Source: Saccharum officinarum (Eukaryota > Streptophyta > Magnoliopsida > Poales > Poaceae). From it: a stretch of 64,000 nucleotides of DNA. Each line of letters starts with the position of its first letter. Position 1 is the first letter of the stretch. The position numbers and the translations under genes were made by a program. The stretch is taken from assembly GCA_020631735.1 (NCBI GenBank), contig CM036188.1, positions 12,008,214-12,072,213 on the forward strand, read 5' to 3'. Below are positions 45,145 to 56,796 of the stretch, in pieces. A model generated the notes under the pieces. The model was not told the DNA's origin and did not search any database. It saw only the letters and a list, made by a program, of their open reading frames with translations.

Positions 45145-46204
45145 AATTTAAAATAAATTATTGATAGAATTTTTTCTCTTGTTACAAAGCACATAAATAT
45201 GTACATACTATTTATGCATTGATTTAGTTAAATATTGAGTTCTATGACTTCCTTTGTGGACCCATAATCAAGAAACGGTCTATCCGCTGACGAGTAGGCC
45301 TCTTTTAAGTTTTCCACATGTAACCATCATCGGGGAATGCAATGTTAAAAATATATAGTTTAGAGACAAATTATTTAACCAGATCGGACAAGGTCAATAT
45401 TTCAATTTAAAATTTGATTAGTTAGACCAAAAGTTTAACCGATTACAATAAGATACACTATTCAAAATTGCATTAATATCTTGGTAGCAAGAATCTCTTC
45501 TTCTTAAAAGTGAGTGAAGAGTTTAAAAGATCCATAATATTATATTTATTTTTGTTTTCGATATTTATGGAAAAAAGAACAAATTAGAAATATTTATTAG
45601 AGGCTTTATAGGAGAAAACGTTAAACTCCCAACGAGCTGAGGAGTCAACCACGCCAGGCCTGTCTCCGCATGGGCCAGAGCGTTCGCAACCTGGGCCTGG
45701 GTCGGCACTTCATGGTGCAGCGCCCTCTCCTGCAGGCCTGCCTAACAGCCCGAATAATCTCAGCCGCTAATGATGATCCGACAGCCGCAGACGCGGAACA
45801 AAATCGCGACCTTAGTCCAAACCCTAGCTCATTTATCTAGTTCCACTCCGATTTACACGCTCGCGAGCAGCTGTCATAGGAGTGAGGGCGACGCCGGCGC
45901 GGAACGCACTGCGGGGGGTGGAGGCGGGCACCGGCGCAGTCCCACTCGCCGGAGTGCGCTCGTGGCCGAGGCTGCACGCGGCTCTGTTGAGCAGCTCCCG
46001 GCTCGCGCGCGGGAGCTTCATGCGGAGCTCGAGCTCGCGCCGCCGGTGGCCGCACTGTCGTAGCGTCGCCCGGCCGCTGGTCTGGCGCCACCCGTCGCCT
46101 CCGCTCGAGGTGGCAGCCCCCTGCCTCCCGCACAGCGCCCCCCTCTGTGTGAGCATCCCAGATCTTGCCGGCTTGGATCTTCGTGCTTCTCCACCCGTTA
46201 CACA
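45145..46204. other. Unassigned sequence; GC-rich gene-like block in the right half
   Basis: 45145-45640 is AT-rich and featureless. 45780-46204 is GC-rich and open in several frames, probably a decayed gene fragment, but no domain is recognisable. It directly abuts the broken kinase copy. Confidence 0.35.
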
Positions 46205-46612
46205 CACGCGACGACGTGCCTTGCCGCAGGCTTTGTCTTCGTCGTCGTCGTCGTCGCGCACCCGAACCCACAGATCAGTGTGCCATCATCTTGGCCGACG
46301 AGGATGTTGTCCGGATTAATGTCGCAGTGATGACCCTGGAGCCGTGCATCTTCTCCGCGGCGCCTAGGAGCTGCCTCATGACCACTTGTGTCTTGGCCTC
46401 GGAGAAGGGCCGCGTCAGCTGGCTACGGAGGGTGCTGGCACCGACGAGCGGCGGCTCAGTGATGATGAACATGTCCCCAGTGTTCTCGTCCGTGGCGATG
46501 CTCTTGAGCTTCAGCACCGAGGGGTGGCCGCGGCACGCATTGAGACACCCGGCCTCTCGGACGACCACGCAGATGTTTCCAATGTACCACTGCCGCCACC
46601 GCCATGAGCGAA
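46205..46612 (-). pseudogene. CDK-like kinase, broken duplicate of 32213-33301
   Basis: The minus strand encodes VVREAGCLNACRGHPSVL, DENTGDMFIITEPPLVGA and VMRQLLGAAEKMHGS, matching the intact copy at high identity. Relative to that copy, most of the N-terminal ~110 codons are deleted (the ATG region at 46612 is joined almost directly to VVREAG). A frame change follows EKMHGS, removing HRD. The homology stops near 46205 before the activation segment is complete. Its upstream region (46613-47042) is duplicated too. Confidence 0.8.
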
Positions 46613-47042
46613 GCTGATGAGTCGGTTGGGGGCTGGAGCCCTAGCTAGCTAGGGCGTGGCGAAAGAGGGTTGGTACGGTTCTGGGACGGGCATGCAGGGC
46701 ACGGCTGCATGGGCCGTCGGCCGTTAGGATTTTTATATGCCGACCGATCGGTGTCTTGTATTCGAGTCGAGTCCGATCCTGGACTGGACGCCCGTGGATC
46801 GGCGGACGTCGCGGTGGGTCGAGACTCGTTGTGATTGAGAATCGTATACGGCCGGGCCGATTGTTGCGCTTTGGACGTGATACACCGACTCGGAGATTTT
46901 TGTACGCCTCTCGATCGGACTTCAATCTGAATCTGGCGTCGCGTGAGCAAGGCGCGCGTCATGAGCGGGCGTCCGGTGCGTCGCACACCCGGCTGGCAGT
47001 GGCAACTCGACGTGCGATGGATCATGCATAGATTTTTCATCG
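46613..47042 (-). repeat. Duplicated kinase upstream region
   Basis: Near-identical to 33302-33748, with small indels. Homology ends at TTTTTCATCGG, where unrelated sequence begins. Confidence 0.7.
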
Positions 47043-47189
47043 GAAGGGCCAGTGCCCGGACGTTCGGACGGGATATCGTGTTCGGACGCAGCTCCCTCGC
47101 CTGTATCCTATCCCACGCCCCACGTCCGCATCCCGGCCCACACCCCCGCGTCTGCATCTTGCCCAGCGCTACGCCGGCGTCCGTCGCAG
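47043..47189. other. Unassigned GC-rich sequence truncating subtilase B
   Basis: It begins AGGGCCAGTGCCCGGACG. It may be a transposon end, as the CCGGACG wording resembles other element ends here. It replaces the 3' part of the subtilase. Confidence 0.3.
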
Positions 47190-48880
47190 GACCACACCCC
47201 CGCACACGGTTGGGAACGAGCGATCCACGGTGGCGCCGGCCACCGTGATGGCCCACGGCAGGGCGTTCTGGACGGTCTGCTGCACGGGGCCTTCGTTCCC
47301 CGCAGCCAACACCACCGTGATCCCGGCGTGCAGCGTCTCGGGTGTCTTGTTGATGCCTCCCAGCGACAGGGACAGCACGTCGACGCCATCCCCGATGGCG
47401 GCGTCGAGGACCGCGAGGATCGACGCGTCGCCGCAGCTCGTGCGGCCGAGTCCGACGGCGTGGCACGCCTTGTAGATCGCGAGCCGCGCGCGCGGCGCCC
47501 CGCCGCACGCCAGGCCGCTGGCGGCATGGCTCGCGTCCCGCACCGGCGAGCCGGCGACCGTCGAGGCGGTGTGCGTGCCATGGCTGTCGGCGTCCCGCGC
47601 CAACTTGTACTCGCCCTTGAGGTCCTCCTTAGTGGCGTCGCCGCCGTACCACCGTGCGCCGATGACCTTCCGGTTGGAGTTGCTCGCGTTGAACGCCTGG
47701 CCGGTCTGGCACACGCCTTTCCACCGCTTCAGCACGGGGCCGTACCCGCTGTCATCGAAGCTCCGTGATTCCGGCCAGATGCCTGCGTGCGCAGTAGGTC
47801 ACCAAAATTGGAGTTAGGGTGTGTTCACTTCGCGAAAAGTAGCTGAAAAGTTACTGTAGCATCTTTCGTTGTTATTTGGCAAAATTTGTCTAATTATGGA
47901 TTAACTAGGCTCAAAAGATTCGTCCCGACATTTACAGACAAACTATACAATTAGTTATCTTTTTTACCTACGTTTAATGCTCCATGCATGCGTCGAAAGA
48001 CTTGATGTGATGGGTGGAAAAGGAAATATTTTGGGTTAGGATGGGGAAGTGAACAAGGCCTTACTATTAATCAAAGGGACTTTTGAAGCCTATCGAATGA
48101 GTAAATTTATCAAAATCAGAACCTGTGCCTATGACGCCGACGATGACATCCTCGCCGTGCTTGGCCTTCCTAAGGAGCCGTGACGACGACACCGACAACG
48201 ATGGCTGTTGGCGCCCGTAGCTGATGCCAAGAAAATCCCAACTCCGAGTCGTGTGCACTTGGTGGTAAGTGTTTGGCTTCACGCTCACAACTCCAGGGTA
48301 CTCTAGTAGGACATTATATATTGCAAATAAACTAGTCATTCTCAGTTCATACCAATAATGCTTGCGAGTAGTAAAACAACTTAATTCATGCTTTTATTTT
48401 GTTGGATGTGTGAGGCTACGCACTCCGAAGCTCCTCCGCTTGCGGCTCGGTGAGCTTCGCCGTAAAACCGGAGAATCCGTGCTTATAGCTGTAGACTATG
48501 GAGCTGAGGGCTTCATCCTTGCTGCTCCATTGCCGACATGAAGGGCAAAAACAAGATGACGAGAAAGCCAGCTTACATATATATAATGTGCAGTCATTAC
48601 CAGCTTGAATGAGCTACGTACGATTAGTCGTTAGAGTAGTAGCAATGCACTGTACCTCCCAAGAATGGAGATCAGCGCGGCGTGGTGCGATGCCATGACC
48701 ACGGATGGGTCATCGTGCATCTTCCTACCCATGTACACAACGTAGATCGTCATCTGAGTTTTTCAGGAAGCAGCATCAGTGACAAGCATGGCCCCTTGTC
48801 AAGGGAGAGACCTACAGAGACACCAAGCTCCAGGGAAGAGGAAAAGGAAAGCACACAGCTTACTTCGCCTGATGATGCAC
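47190..48880 (-). pseudogene. Subtilase gene B, truncated and with its catalytic Asp replaced
   Basis: Exons on the minus strand: remnant of exon 1 ending at 48864, then 48753-48656 (MTIYVVYMGRKMHDDPSVVM), 48521-48424 (KDEALSSIVYSYKHGFSGF), 48302-48123 (YPGVVSVKPNTYHQVHTTRS, GEDVIVGVIGTG) and 47782-47190 (IWPESRSFDDSGYG, DSHGTHTASTVAG, AAGNEGP). Borders are GT..AG with matching phases. The catalytic Asp of the VIDTG motif is Gly. The His (HGTHT) and oxyanion Asn (AAGNEGP) remain, but the protein stops after RSFPTVCGGVV, so the GTS-Ser region is gone. The signal-peptide exon is also mostly lost. A MITE lies in the intron at 47815-48062. SBT3-like by wording. Confidence 0.8.
47815..48062. mobile_element. 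MITE (GTGTTCACTTC ends) in the subtilase B intron
   Basis: GGGTGTGTTCACTTCGCGAA at the left is matched inverted by GGGGAAGTGAACAAGGCC at the right. Internal words (AAAAGATTCGTC, TTTAATGCTCCATGCATG) match the element at 63398-63660. Confidence 0.65.
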
Positions 48881-51613
48881 CAGTGTACTAACTAGGGGAC
48901 GACCATCGTGGGACTTACGGAAGCCAACTCGTGTGGGTAAAGCTTATGGCCGCGAGTTGCCTCGCCATGACCATCGGGCTCTACCCCTTCTGCTCTTTAG
49001 TTCCCCCTTTGCTCTTTTGTTCTTCCTAACCATCTCATATGCTTGTGCCACATTGACCGTAGCATTTCTTCGGTTCTCGCGGTGACAACCGCACCGCTAC
49101 GAACCCTGGGAATAGCAAAGTGCTGACCTAGTTGCACATAGGTCGTGGTGCCCTACGAGTTGGTGTGGGTCGAGAGACCGCAGGATTTGTGTCTCTATTC
49201 TTTCAACCTCCATCTGTTGCCATGAAGTGTTGGTCAAGAGAATGCAGAGACCGTTCTTCTCTCTTCTCCCCCTCTCTTTTGGCTCTTTTGTGCTCAAGCC
49301 CCTTGTATGCTTGTACCTATTTTATACCTTAGCGCTCATTAGGTTTTCGCGGTGACAACCGCATTGCTAAGACCCTAGGGGTGTCTTGATGCCATTTAGT
49401 GCACGTGGGTTAGGGTACCCTACGAGTGGATTTGGACGTTTGTGTTCTCTCATGTGTCACCCCTTCTGATGCCCCGTCCTTTTATCATGGCGCGAGGATT
49501 GGAAGAAACTGACCACTGCTACTCTCCTTTCTCTTGTTCCACCCTCTCTTCGGGTCCTGTTGATTACAATGGCGTGTGGATTGAGAGAGAGACTAGGACT
49601 CTCCTCTACCTCTCTTGCTTGCAATCTTTTCGATTCCTGTCAACCCCCATGACACCCGGATCAGAAGACTGCGAGCTATGGTGATTTCTTAAGATGAGCC
49701 AGAGTCTAGGTCATTATTCTTGAAGCCATACAGATTGACACGATCAGCCCGGGAAGTATTGGCTTGGCTGTGACTTAAGCTTGCGCTTAGCAAATAACCA
49801 CTTCTGCCTCTTTTCAGCCCAAGGATCAGACATCCGCTGCGAGGGCTAAGCCTTTTCCTTCAATGTTCTTTTGGTGTTCTTCGCTTTTCCGTGTCTTGTC
49901 GCCTTTTTAGAGTATTGATTGCTTACTGCCTTGTTTGTCGCTCTATCGAGGTAGTTGCATCGAGGATAGCGTTGATCGGACCGAAACCCGTTGGAGGAAG
50001 GATATGCGGATGACATCAGGACTTAGAGGCGAATGACTACGAGTACATTGAGGATCTTGGAGATGACCAACGAACAAGTGCCCGCACCCCTGCGCTAGGG
50101 TTAGCCGTCGGACCCAGCTACGCAGGGTCCGACGCCCCAGCTTCCACTCGATTTAAGCGCGACCACTTCACCCTTGTGCATGTGTACCAACTCCAAGTAT
50201 TCCACCACATGTGTACGTGAGTTAGCAACATTCTAAAAGAATTCCCAAGGGTGTTAACACTCACTAAAATCTAAATGCATATGCAATGAGTTAGAACATC
50301 TAGTGGCACTTTGATAACCGCATTTCACGACGATTTTCACCGCTCTTAATAGTATGGCTATTTATCCTAAACTCACTCACACCCACATGGTGTCTTGAAT
50401 GGCAAAATAAAATGGCCCTATCAAATATACCGTTGTCTTGAGCCTATTTTGTTTTTCTCTTTTGAGCACTTGATCATTACCATAGCCATCATCATCGTCA
50501 TCATGATCATCAGCCATTTGCACCAATGCTTGGTGTGTACTAACCTATCTCATATTCACTTAGAGCCAAAGGTTAATACCTAGGGTTTCATCAGTTGATG
50601 GAAACCAAACAAGAGCTTTCAATGGGCCACGTCTGTAAAGTTTCGCGCCATTTGAAGATCGTTTGGTTTGGGTTTGGGCCGTTTTTCTCCACATGACTGG
50701 CCCTAATTTGCCTGCTAGTGGCCTTCTCCCCATTGGGCTCGAGTAGAATGATATTTATCCTTTGTTCTTTAGCCTTTTATGTATATTTCCATAAATGCCC
50801 TCCAGCAAATAGTAAATTACAAAAAACTTGTGGAATTCATTAGTTATAATCCCTATCACTAAGTTTGGTGTTCATTTGAGTGGTTTTTCATGCGAGTGTT
50901 GGCAGTTATTTTTAGGAGTTAAGAACCGCCAACAAGCTCCCCCACACTTACCCCTTTGCATGTCCTAGAGCAAAGCTTAGAGATAAAAGTAATCATGAGC
51001 ATGACATCATAAGATATATGGCTTACATGAAAGCTATTCCAACACATTCTTTACACAAGTGGGATTGTGGTGTTAGCCAACATGTTTCCTTGGATTGTTG
51101 AAAGTGGAACAGTTCTCGAAACAAAGTCATCTTCCAATTTCACATCTTAGTAACTTGGAATTTTGAAAGTTTTTCTCAAGAAAAAAGCATAGTTCACTTT
51201 ATACTCCTCAAATGGCACTCTCAAACCAGCGTATAACTCCCACCAAGGCAAGCGATGTTTTGCCTTCTTTTGTTTTCTCCTACTTCTAAAAAGGTTTATA
51301 TCAAGCTTTAGGTAGGGAATAACAAGATAGCATACTTGTATTATTGCATATGTTGTAAAGTCAAATCAAGAATCCAAGAGAGAAGTGTCATACTCTTAGA
51401 TCAAAATGTGCATGTGTGTAGATAATGGTAAGCTAATGTTATACTCCTTTAACATGAAAGATCTCTCTCTTTATTTGGTGTTTATTTTAAGAACATGGCT
51501 ATATCTTCCCTTTTTTCCAATACATGAGCTTTCATGTGCTCATCATTTTTTTCTTTTGTATGTGGACCTTCATGTGCTCCTTTAACATGAATGCATCTTG
51601 ACGAACTCGATCA
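48881..51613. other. Unassigned, probably LTR-retrotransposon-derived non-coding sequence
   Basis: No coding domain recognised in 2.7 kb. An imperfect direct repeat (CGCGGTGACAACCGCA...GTGCCCTACGAGT) occurs at about 49078-49165 and 49348-49425. The block near 50925 (CCGCCAACAAGCTCCCCCAC) is the kind of sequence seen in LTR-element internal regions. 50400-50560 is ordinary. Confidence 0.3.
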
Positions 51614-51796
51614 TCAGGATGCATCAGCTACGAAGTCCCGAACGATGGTCCGAACGGCGACGGGGATCCTCACCGAGTGCTTGCCGTCATCCAGCCACGT
51701 CAGGCTCCCGAACGGTAGCCACCCTGCACTCTCTGCCGGCACGACGTCATCTAAACGTCGCGTTCTAGCGCCACCTTTCTGGAAGGCGATCACCGG
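51614..51796 (-). pseudogene. Subtilase C-terminus (third copy), cut by the gap
   Basis: The minus strand encodes FGSLTWLDDGKHSVRIPVAV then RTIVRDFVADAS and a TGA stop, the closing part of the fibronectin-III-like domain of subtilases. Upstream residues (VIAFQKGGARTRRLDD) are less regular and run into the N gap. Whether the rest of the gene exists cannot be seen. Confidence 0.7.
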
Positions 51797-51896
51797 NNNN
51801 NNNNNNNNNNNNNNNNNNNNNNNNNNNNNNNNNNNNNNNNNNNNNNNNNNNNNNNNNNNNNNNNNNNNNNNNNNNNNNNNNNNNNNNNNNNNNNNN
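51797..51896. other. Assembly gap, 100 N
   Basis: Exactly 100 N. It marks the junction between the middle and right-hand contigs. Confidence 1.
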
Positions 51897-54779
51897 TGAT
51901 TCCCAATTCCACATCTTCTTTTCTTCAAACACAACATCCCTACTCACAACAATTATGTTGGTTTCAGGATCATACATCTTGTGTCCTTTGGTTCCCTCTT
52001 CTACTCCAAAGTAGACCAACTGTTTGCTTATATCATCAAGCTTCTTCAGATGAGGTGTTGCTCTCTTGTGTGGCCAACACAGGCAAACACTCTCAAAAGG
52101 CCCAAACTAGGCTTCCTGCCACTCCAAACTTCATGTGGAGTTTTGTCCCCTAACTTCTTTGTAGGCAATCTGTTTAGTAGGTAAACAGCATGCTTGACAG
52201 CTTCTCCCCAATACCTCCCTGGTATTTTCATGCTTTTGAGCAGTGCCCTGGCCATCTCCATCACAGACCTGTTCCTCCTCTCCACCACTCCATTATGCTG
52301 AGGAGTGTAAGGTGTTGTGAACTGTCTTGTGATCCGCTTGCTCACAAACTTTTATCAACACTGCTGACAGAAACTCACCACCTCTGTCAGATCTGAGGGT
52401 CTTCACTTTGCACCCAGTGAAATTCTCAACCTCTGCTTTGTACTTGACAAAAGCTTCACAAGCTTGATCCTTGCTCTGCAACATAGGCTTGCATCCACCT
52501 AGAATGATCATCAACCAACAACATAAAGTATTTATTCCCTCCTGCTGTCTCTGGTGATATGGGTCCACACAGATCAACATGAACAAGCATAAGTTTTTCA
52601 GTTGAATGCCACTGTGAGACCTTAGGAAATGGAGTTCTAGTTTGTTTTGCTGTAACACAATCACTACAAACTTGATTAGGATGACTAATCTCAGGCACCC
52701 CCACTGCCATTTTCTTATTCACCAGCTGTTTCAGTGATCGGAAATTCACATATCCTAATCTCCCATGCCAGAGCCAAGCCAAATTTTCAATTCTTGCTAC
52801 AGACAATCAGGTTCTACAGTTTTGAGCTCTATCTTGTAAAGTCCGTTCTGTGTTCTAGGCACACTCATGATCAGTCTATCAGGATGTTTTTCTGAAACTT
52901 CTAACACATCATCATCAAGCATAATTTTGTGTCCTAATTTAGTAAGCTGTCCTAGACTGATTAGGTTACTTCTCAACTTAGGAATGTAATAGACATCAGA
53001 TAACACCCACTTATCCCCTTTTTACCTTGGAACACTATTGAACCTTTACCCATGATATCAACAGAAGAGTCATCACCAAACCTCACCTTGCCTGATACTG
53101 CACTGTTCAGATCTCTGAATTTTCTATGATCACCGGTCATATGGTTGCTAGCTCCATTGTCCAGGTACCACACACTGCCTGTTGGATCACCTCCCTCAGA
53201 CTGATGAAGCTCAGGCTGCACTTTTGTCTCATTCAGAAACAGTTTCTGAACTTTGCCTTCTGAAGAATACTGTAGCCGATCCGGCAATACAGTTTCAGCC
53301 AGCAGAACTGCAGGCTCCTTCTCCACCTTGGCATAGTGAGCCTCCTCCTTCTTCTTCTCACCTCCTGGGCAACGATTTGCATAATGCCCGTAGCCATGGC
53401 ACTTGAAACATTTGATGTGACTCTTGTCACGTTTCCCGGTGCCTTCCTTCCCAGCATCTGCTCCACCGCCATGGCCACCGCTGCCACCGCCGCGGCCACG
53501 ACCACGCCCTCTCCAGCTGCCATCTCCTCTCTTCCCCTTCCCCGAGGAATCGCCATCGGCATGCTTCTTCTTTGCCTCCCATTCTGCTTGAGTCAGCAGA
53601 ACTTGGCCCTTCACCGTGCGCGCGCCACTGCCTCCCCGCTGCATGCGCTCTTCGAAGGCCTTCAGACGTCCAACTGCCTCGTCAAACGCCATCGTCTTCA
53701 GATCATAAAATTGCTCAATATCGGCCACGACGGTGAGGTACCGATCGGGCACGATATCAAACAACTTCTTCACAAGATATGCATCTCCGATGCTCCCCCC
53801 AAGCTGCTGCTCTTCACTGACAGAGCCGTTAGTTTCCCCACAACTTGATCCAGAGGATCATCTTCCTTCATGGTGACTGCGTCGAACTCGCTTTTCAGCG
53901 TTTGCAGCCGGGCATCCCTGACACGATCCGCGCCGACGAACCGTGCCTTCAGCGAGTCCCACACCTCCTTCCCCGTCTTCTTCTTGGCGACTTGCATCAA
54001 GATGTCATCGGGATGCACTGGAGAAGATGGGCCTTCACCTTCTTGTCCCTGGCGGTCATCTTCGCCACCTCCGCTGCAGTTGGCGCCGTCGCCAACGTGC
54101 TCTCCTCCGGCTCCACCACATCCCACTCCTCCCGATCCTCCATGATCGCCTGAACATGAATGCACCAACTGGTGTAATTCATGTTCGTCAGGGTTGGATA
54201 CACCTAGCGCGCTTCCCCGCCACCTCGCGCTCCGTCCCCGCTCCCGCCGTAGCTTCCGACGCCGACGATCGACATGGCTCCGATCTAGAGTGTCTCCGCG
54301 ATTGGTAATGGCTCCAATACTACTATGTTAGCCTAGGATCATAACCAAACGCTGTATGGTGGCTGGATCGACCAGAAGACCGATGAACATAGGAAAAACA
54401 AGAACGCGATCTGGACACACACCGGCAACTGCCCAGGTGACCCCCGGGGACAGCGCCCTTTTTCGCTATTGATAGTTTTGAGTACAGTGAGCCTAACCGG
54501 CAATACAAAGTGCTATCACACACACCTACGACCCAGCTACTTATACCAGTAGCTTACAAGCACGATTACAAAAGCGACAACCGCTAAAACACACTCTAAA
54601 CATGACTGAAAACGCACACTTCAGATAACTGCAGAACGTGGCCGCGATCACCACCGAGTTGGGCGTCGAGGCTTGACTGTTGCTGATTTAAACTCAGTCT
54701 TCCCGCCTTGCTCTCCTCGGCTTGTCCACGTCACAGTGCTGCTTGATAACTATCCTGTGTGGGCATGATTACCCCAACA
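51897..54779 (-). mobile_element. Copia element, 5' half only (inverted copy of 25187-28073)
   Basis: The LTR at 54779-54326, then gag, protease and integrase remnants on the minus strand down to the gap. It carries the same G-run frameshift after gag as the other copy, which argues they are one insertion seen twice. Small differences: one G fewer near 54011 and a changed codon near 52332. Confidence 0.9.
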
Positions 54780-55083
54780 TGGGTGATAGGAAGCGCGATT
54801 ATCCTTCCGTGGTCATGGCATCGCACCACGCCGCGCTGACCTCCATTCTTGGGAGGTACTTTGCTACTACTCTAACCACTCATCGTAGCTCATTCAAGCT
54901 GGTAATGACTGCACATTATATATATGTATAAGCTGGCTTTTCTCCTCATCTTGTTTTTGCCCTTCATGTCGTCAATGGAGCAGCAAGGATGAAGCCCTCA
55001 GCTCCATATAGTCTACAGCTACAAGCACAGATTCTCCGGTTTCGCGGCGAAGCTCACCGAGGCGCAAGCGGAGGAGCTTCGGA
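54780..55083 (+). pseudogene. Subtilase A exons 2 (part) and 3, inverted copy
   Basis: 54780-54855 encodes GDRKRDYPSVVMASHHAALT. 54984-55083 is the KDEALSSI exon with the same TA insertion as in arm 1. It follows the LTR directly, as in arm 1. See 24883-30699. Confidence 0.75.
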
Positions 55084-55339
55084 GTGCGTAGCCTCACTCA
55101 CCCAGCCAACAAAATAAAAGCATGAATGAAGTTGTGTTACTACTCGCAAGCATTGTTGGTATGAACTGAGAATGACTAGTTTATTTGCAGTGAAATTTTA
55201 CAGTGCTTGGAAAAAACTAGAGCCATCCATTCAGATAGATCAGATGGCTATGAAATAAGAAGAACCAATGCAGAGGAACTTAAGTTGTGGGCCGGAACCT
55301 GAAATATGTGGGTCCGGAACAAAAAAAAATATAGGTCAG

Positions 55340-56370
55340 AAATGATTTTCAAAATAAATTTAAAGGGTAGGCGGTGGCGGTGGTTATCCCTGCATCCTGC
55401 TGAGTTGCAGGCCCTTGCATGTGGACGCCGGCGAGCCCCTACAGATGGCCCGCGTCTAGCCCTTGCAGGCGTCCGGCAGTGAGCCAGGATAGGCGGCTGT
55501 CGCCGAGGTGCTCCATGTATGCAAACAGTAGCGGCATCCAGTTGATGTGGTGGCGCTGAGCGAGGGCATTGGGCCTCCCGCTTGGGTCGACTTGATGCTC
55601 GATCAGCTCGCTGCCTCGCTATTCGTGAGTCGGTCAGCGGGTGTACCAGCGTTTGGGTGCCCGTCTACTCCGACAGCTGCCTCTCTGGAGGTTCAGCCGT
55701 TCAGGCATCTTTGGCAGACACCTGTTCACCACCGCGGCTGGTTCAGCTCAACTTCGCGAATGCTGAGGCGTCGGGGGTGGATGGTGAGGTCTGGCAACCT
55801 ACCTCTACGCTGACGCCGTACCGGCAACCAGACGACGACGACATTTCTCCTTCGGTCCTCGCTAGGGAGTTTGCTAGGAGCGGCCCCGCCCCACTGAAGA
55901 CTCCCATCCTCAAGGCGGCACCCCGACGTTGACCCCGTCGCCCTCCAACTTTGGCCACCATCTGCCGTAGCATGCGTCTTGCGGCAAAGTGCGCCTCTTG
56001 GGCCCCTAACACCACCCTTCAAGCATAGATGGTGCTCGTGTCCAAGTGAGAACCCACCGCTTCATAGCCGTCGGATACCCAAGTAGTGGCGGACTTTTAG
56101 CATCGCTCCACTCCGCAAAAAGGGCCACACTTCAAGCACTTATGAAGTTCAACCTGACGGGGTTCGAGTGTATGTTCGACGAGGCTTGCTAGTCTCATTG
56201 GCGCCTGCGTAATTGGTTGCAAAATTTTCATGTAATGTAATTTAAGGGTCACGTTGGCTTCCATCCTTCCACCGTAATATATGAATTACTTAAGGATGTT
56301 GTAACCAGTCAAACTCTTCTTCTGCTTAATGAAATACGTGTCACAAGGACACGCTCTCGAAAAAAAAGAG
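55340..56370 (+). mobile_element. 5'-truncated LINE-like insertion (inverted copy of 23597-24626)
   Basis: It ends GCTTAATGAAATACGTGTC and then CTCGAAAAAAAAGAG. A 116-codon open frame (55582-55932) has no domain I recognise. The 5' border lies somewhere after 55200. Confidence 0.5.
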
Positions 56371-56796
56371 TCTAAGCCAATTTAGTTATCCAGGTTTTCA
56401 TATGTTGCTCGAGTTAATCTTATAACATAATATTCTTATTCCCCTGAAAAAGATATTTGGTCATTCCGTCATTGTGACATTTTGATATATATCTCTACTT
56501 TCAACTCTCTTTGTTAGATGATCAATATTGTTATCAAGATGCTGAATGGATTTAGATCATTTGGCGTCTAATTTTGCATTCTATTAGGATTGGATTGATA
56601 CAGAGAAAATTACATGCCATCATCGACAAATTTTCATGTATTACCAAACTTGATTTTAGATCACATATCATAAATAAACAGCTTAACCCAGGCTTTTTCA
56701 TGTGTTCATTTTTACTACCTTACATTTGCACATATATATATTGTGATCCATCACGCTAGTTCATTAATAACACATACCTGTATATATGATACTGGA
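56371..56796. other. AT-rich sequence before the serpin exon
   Basis: Probable intron remnant upstream of the serpin exon acceptor. No element recognised. The serpin's first exon was not found in the window. Confidence 0.35.

Noticed and set aside
45837..46319. A gene on either strand with about 145 codons
   Set aside because: Three overlapping frames on both strands of a GC-rich block, Arg/Ala-rich without domains. The right end overlaps the broken kinase.
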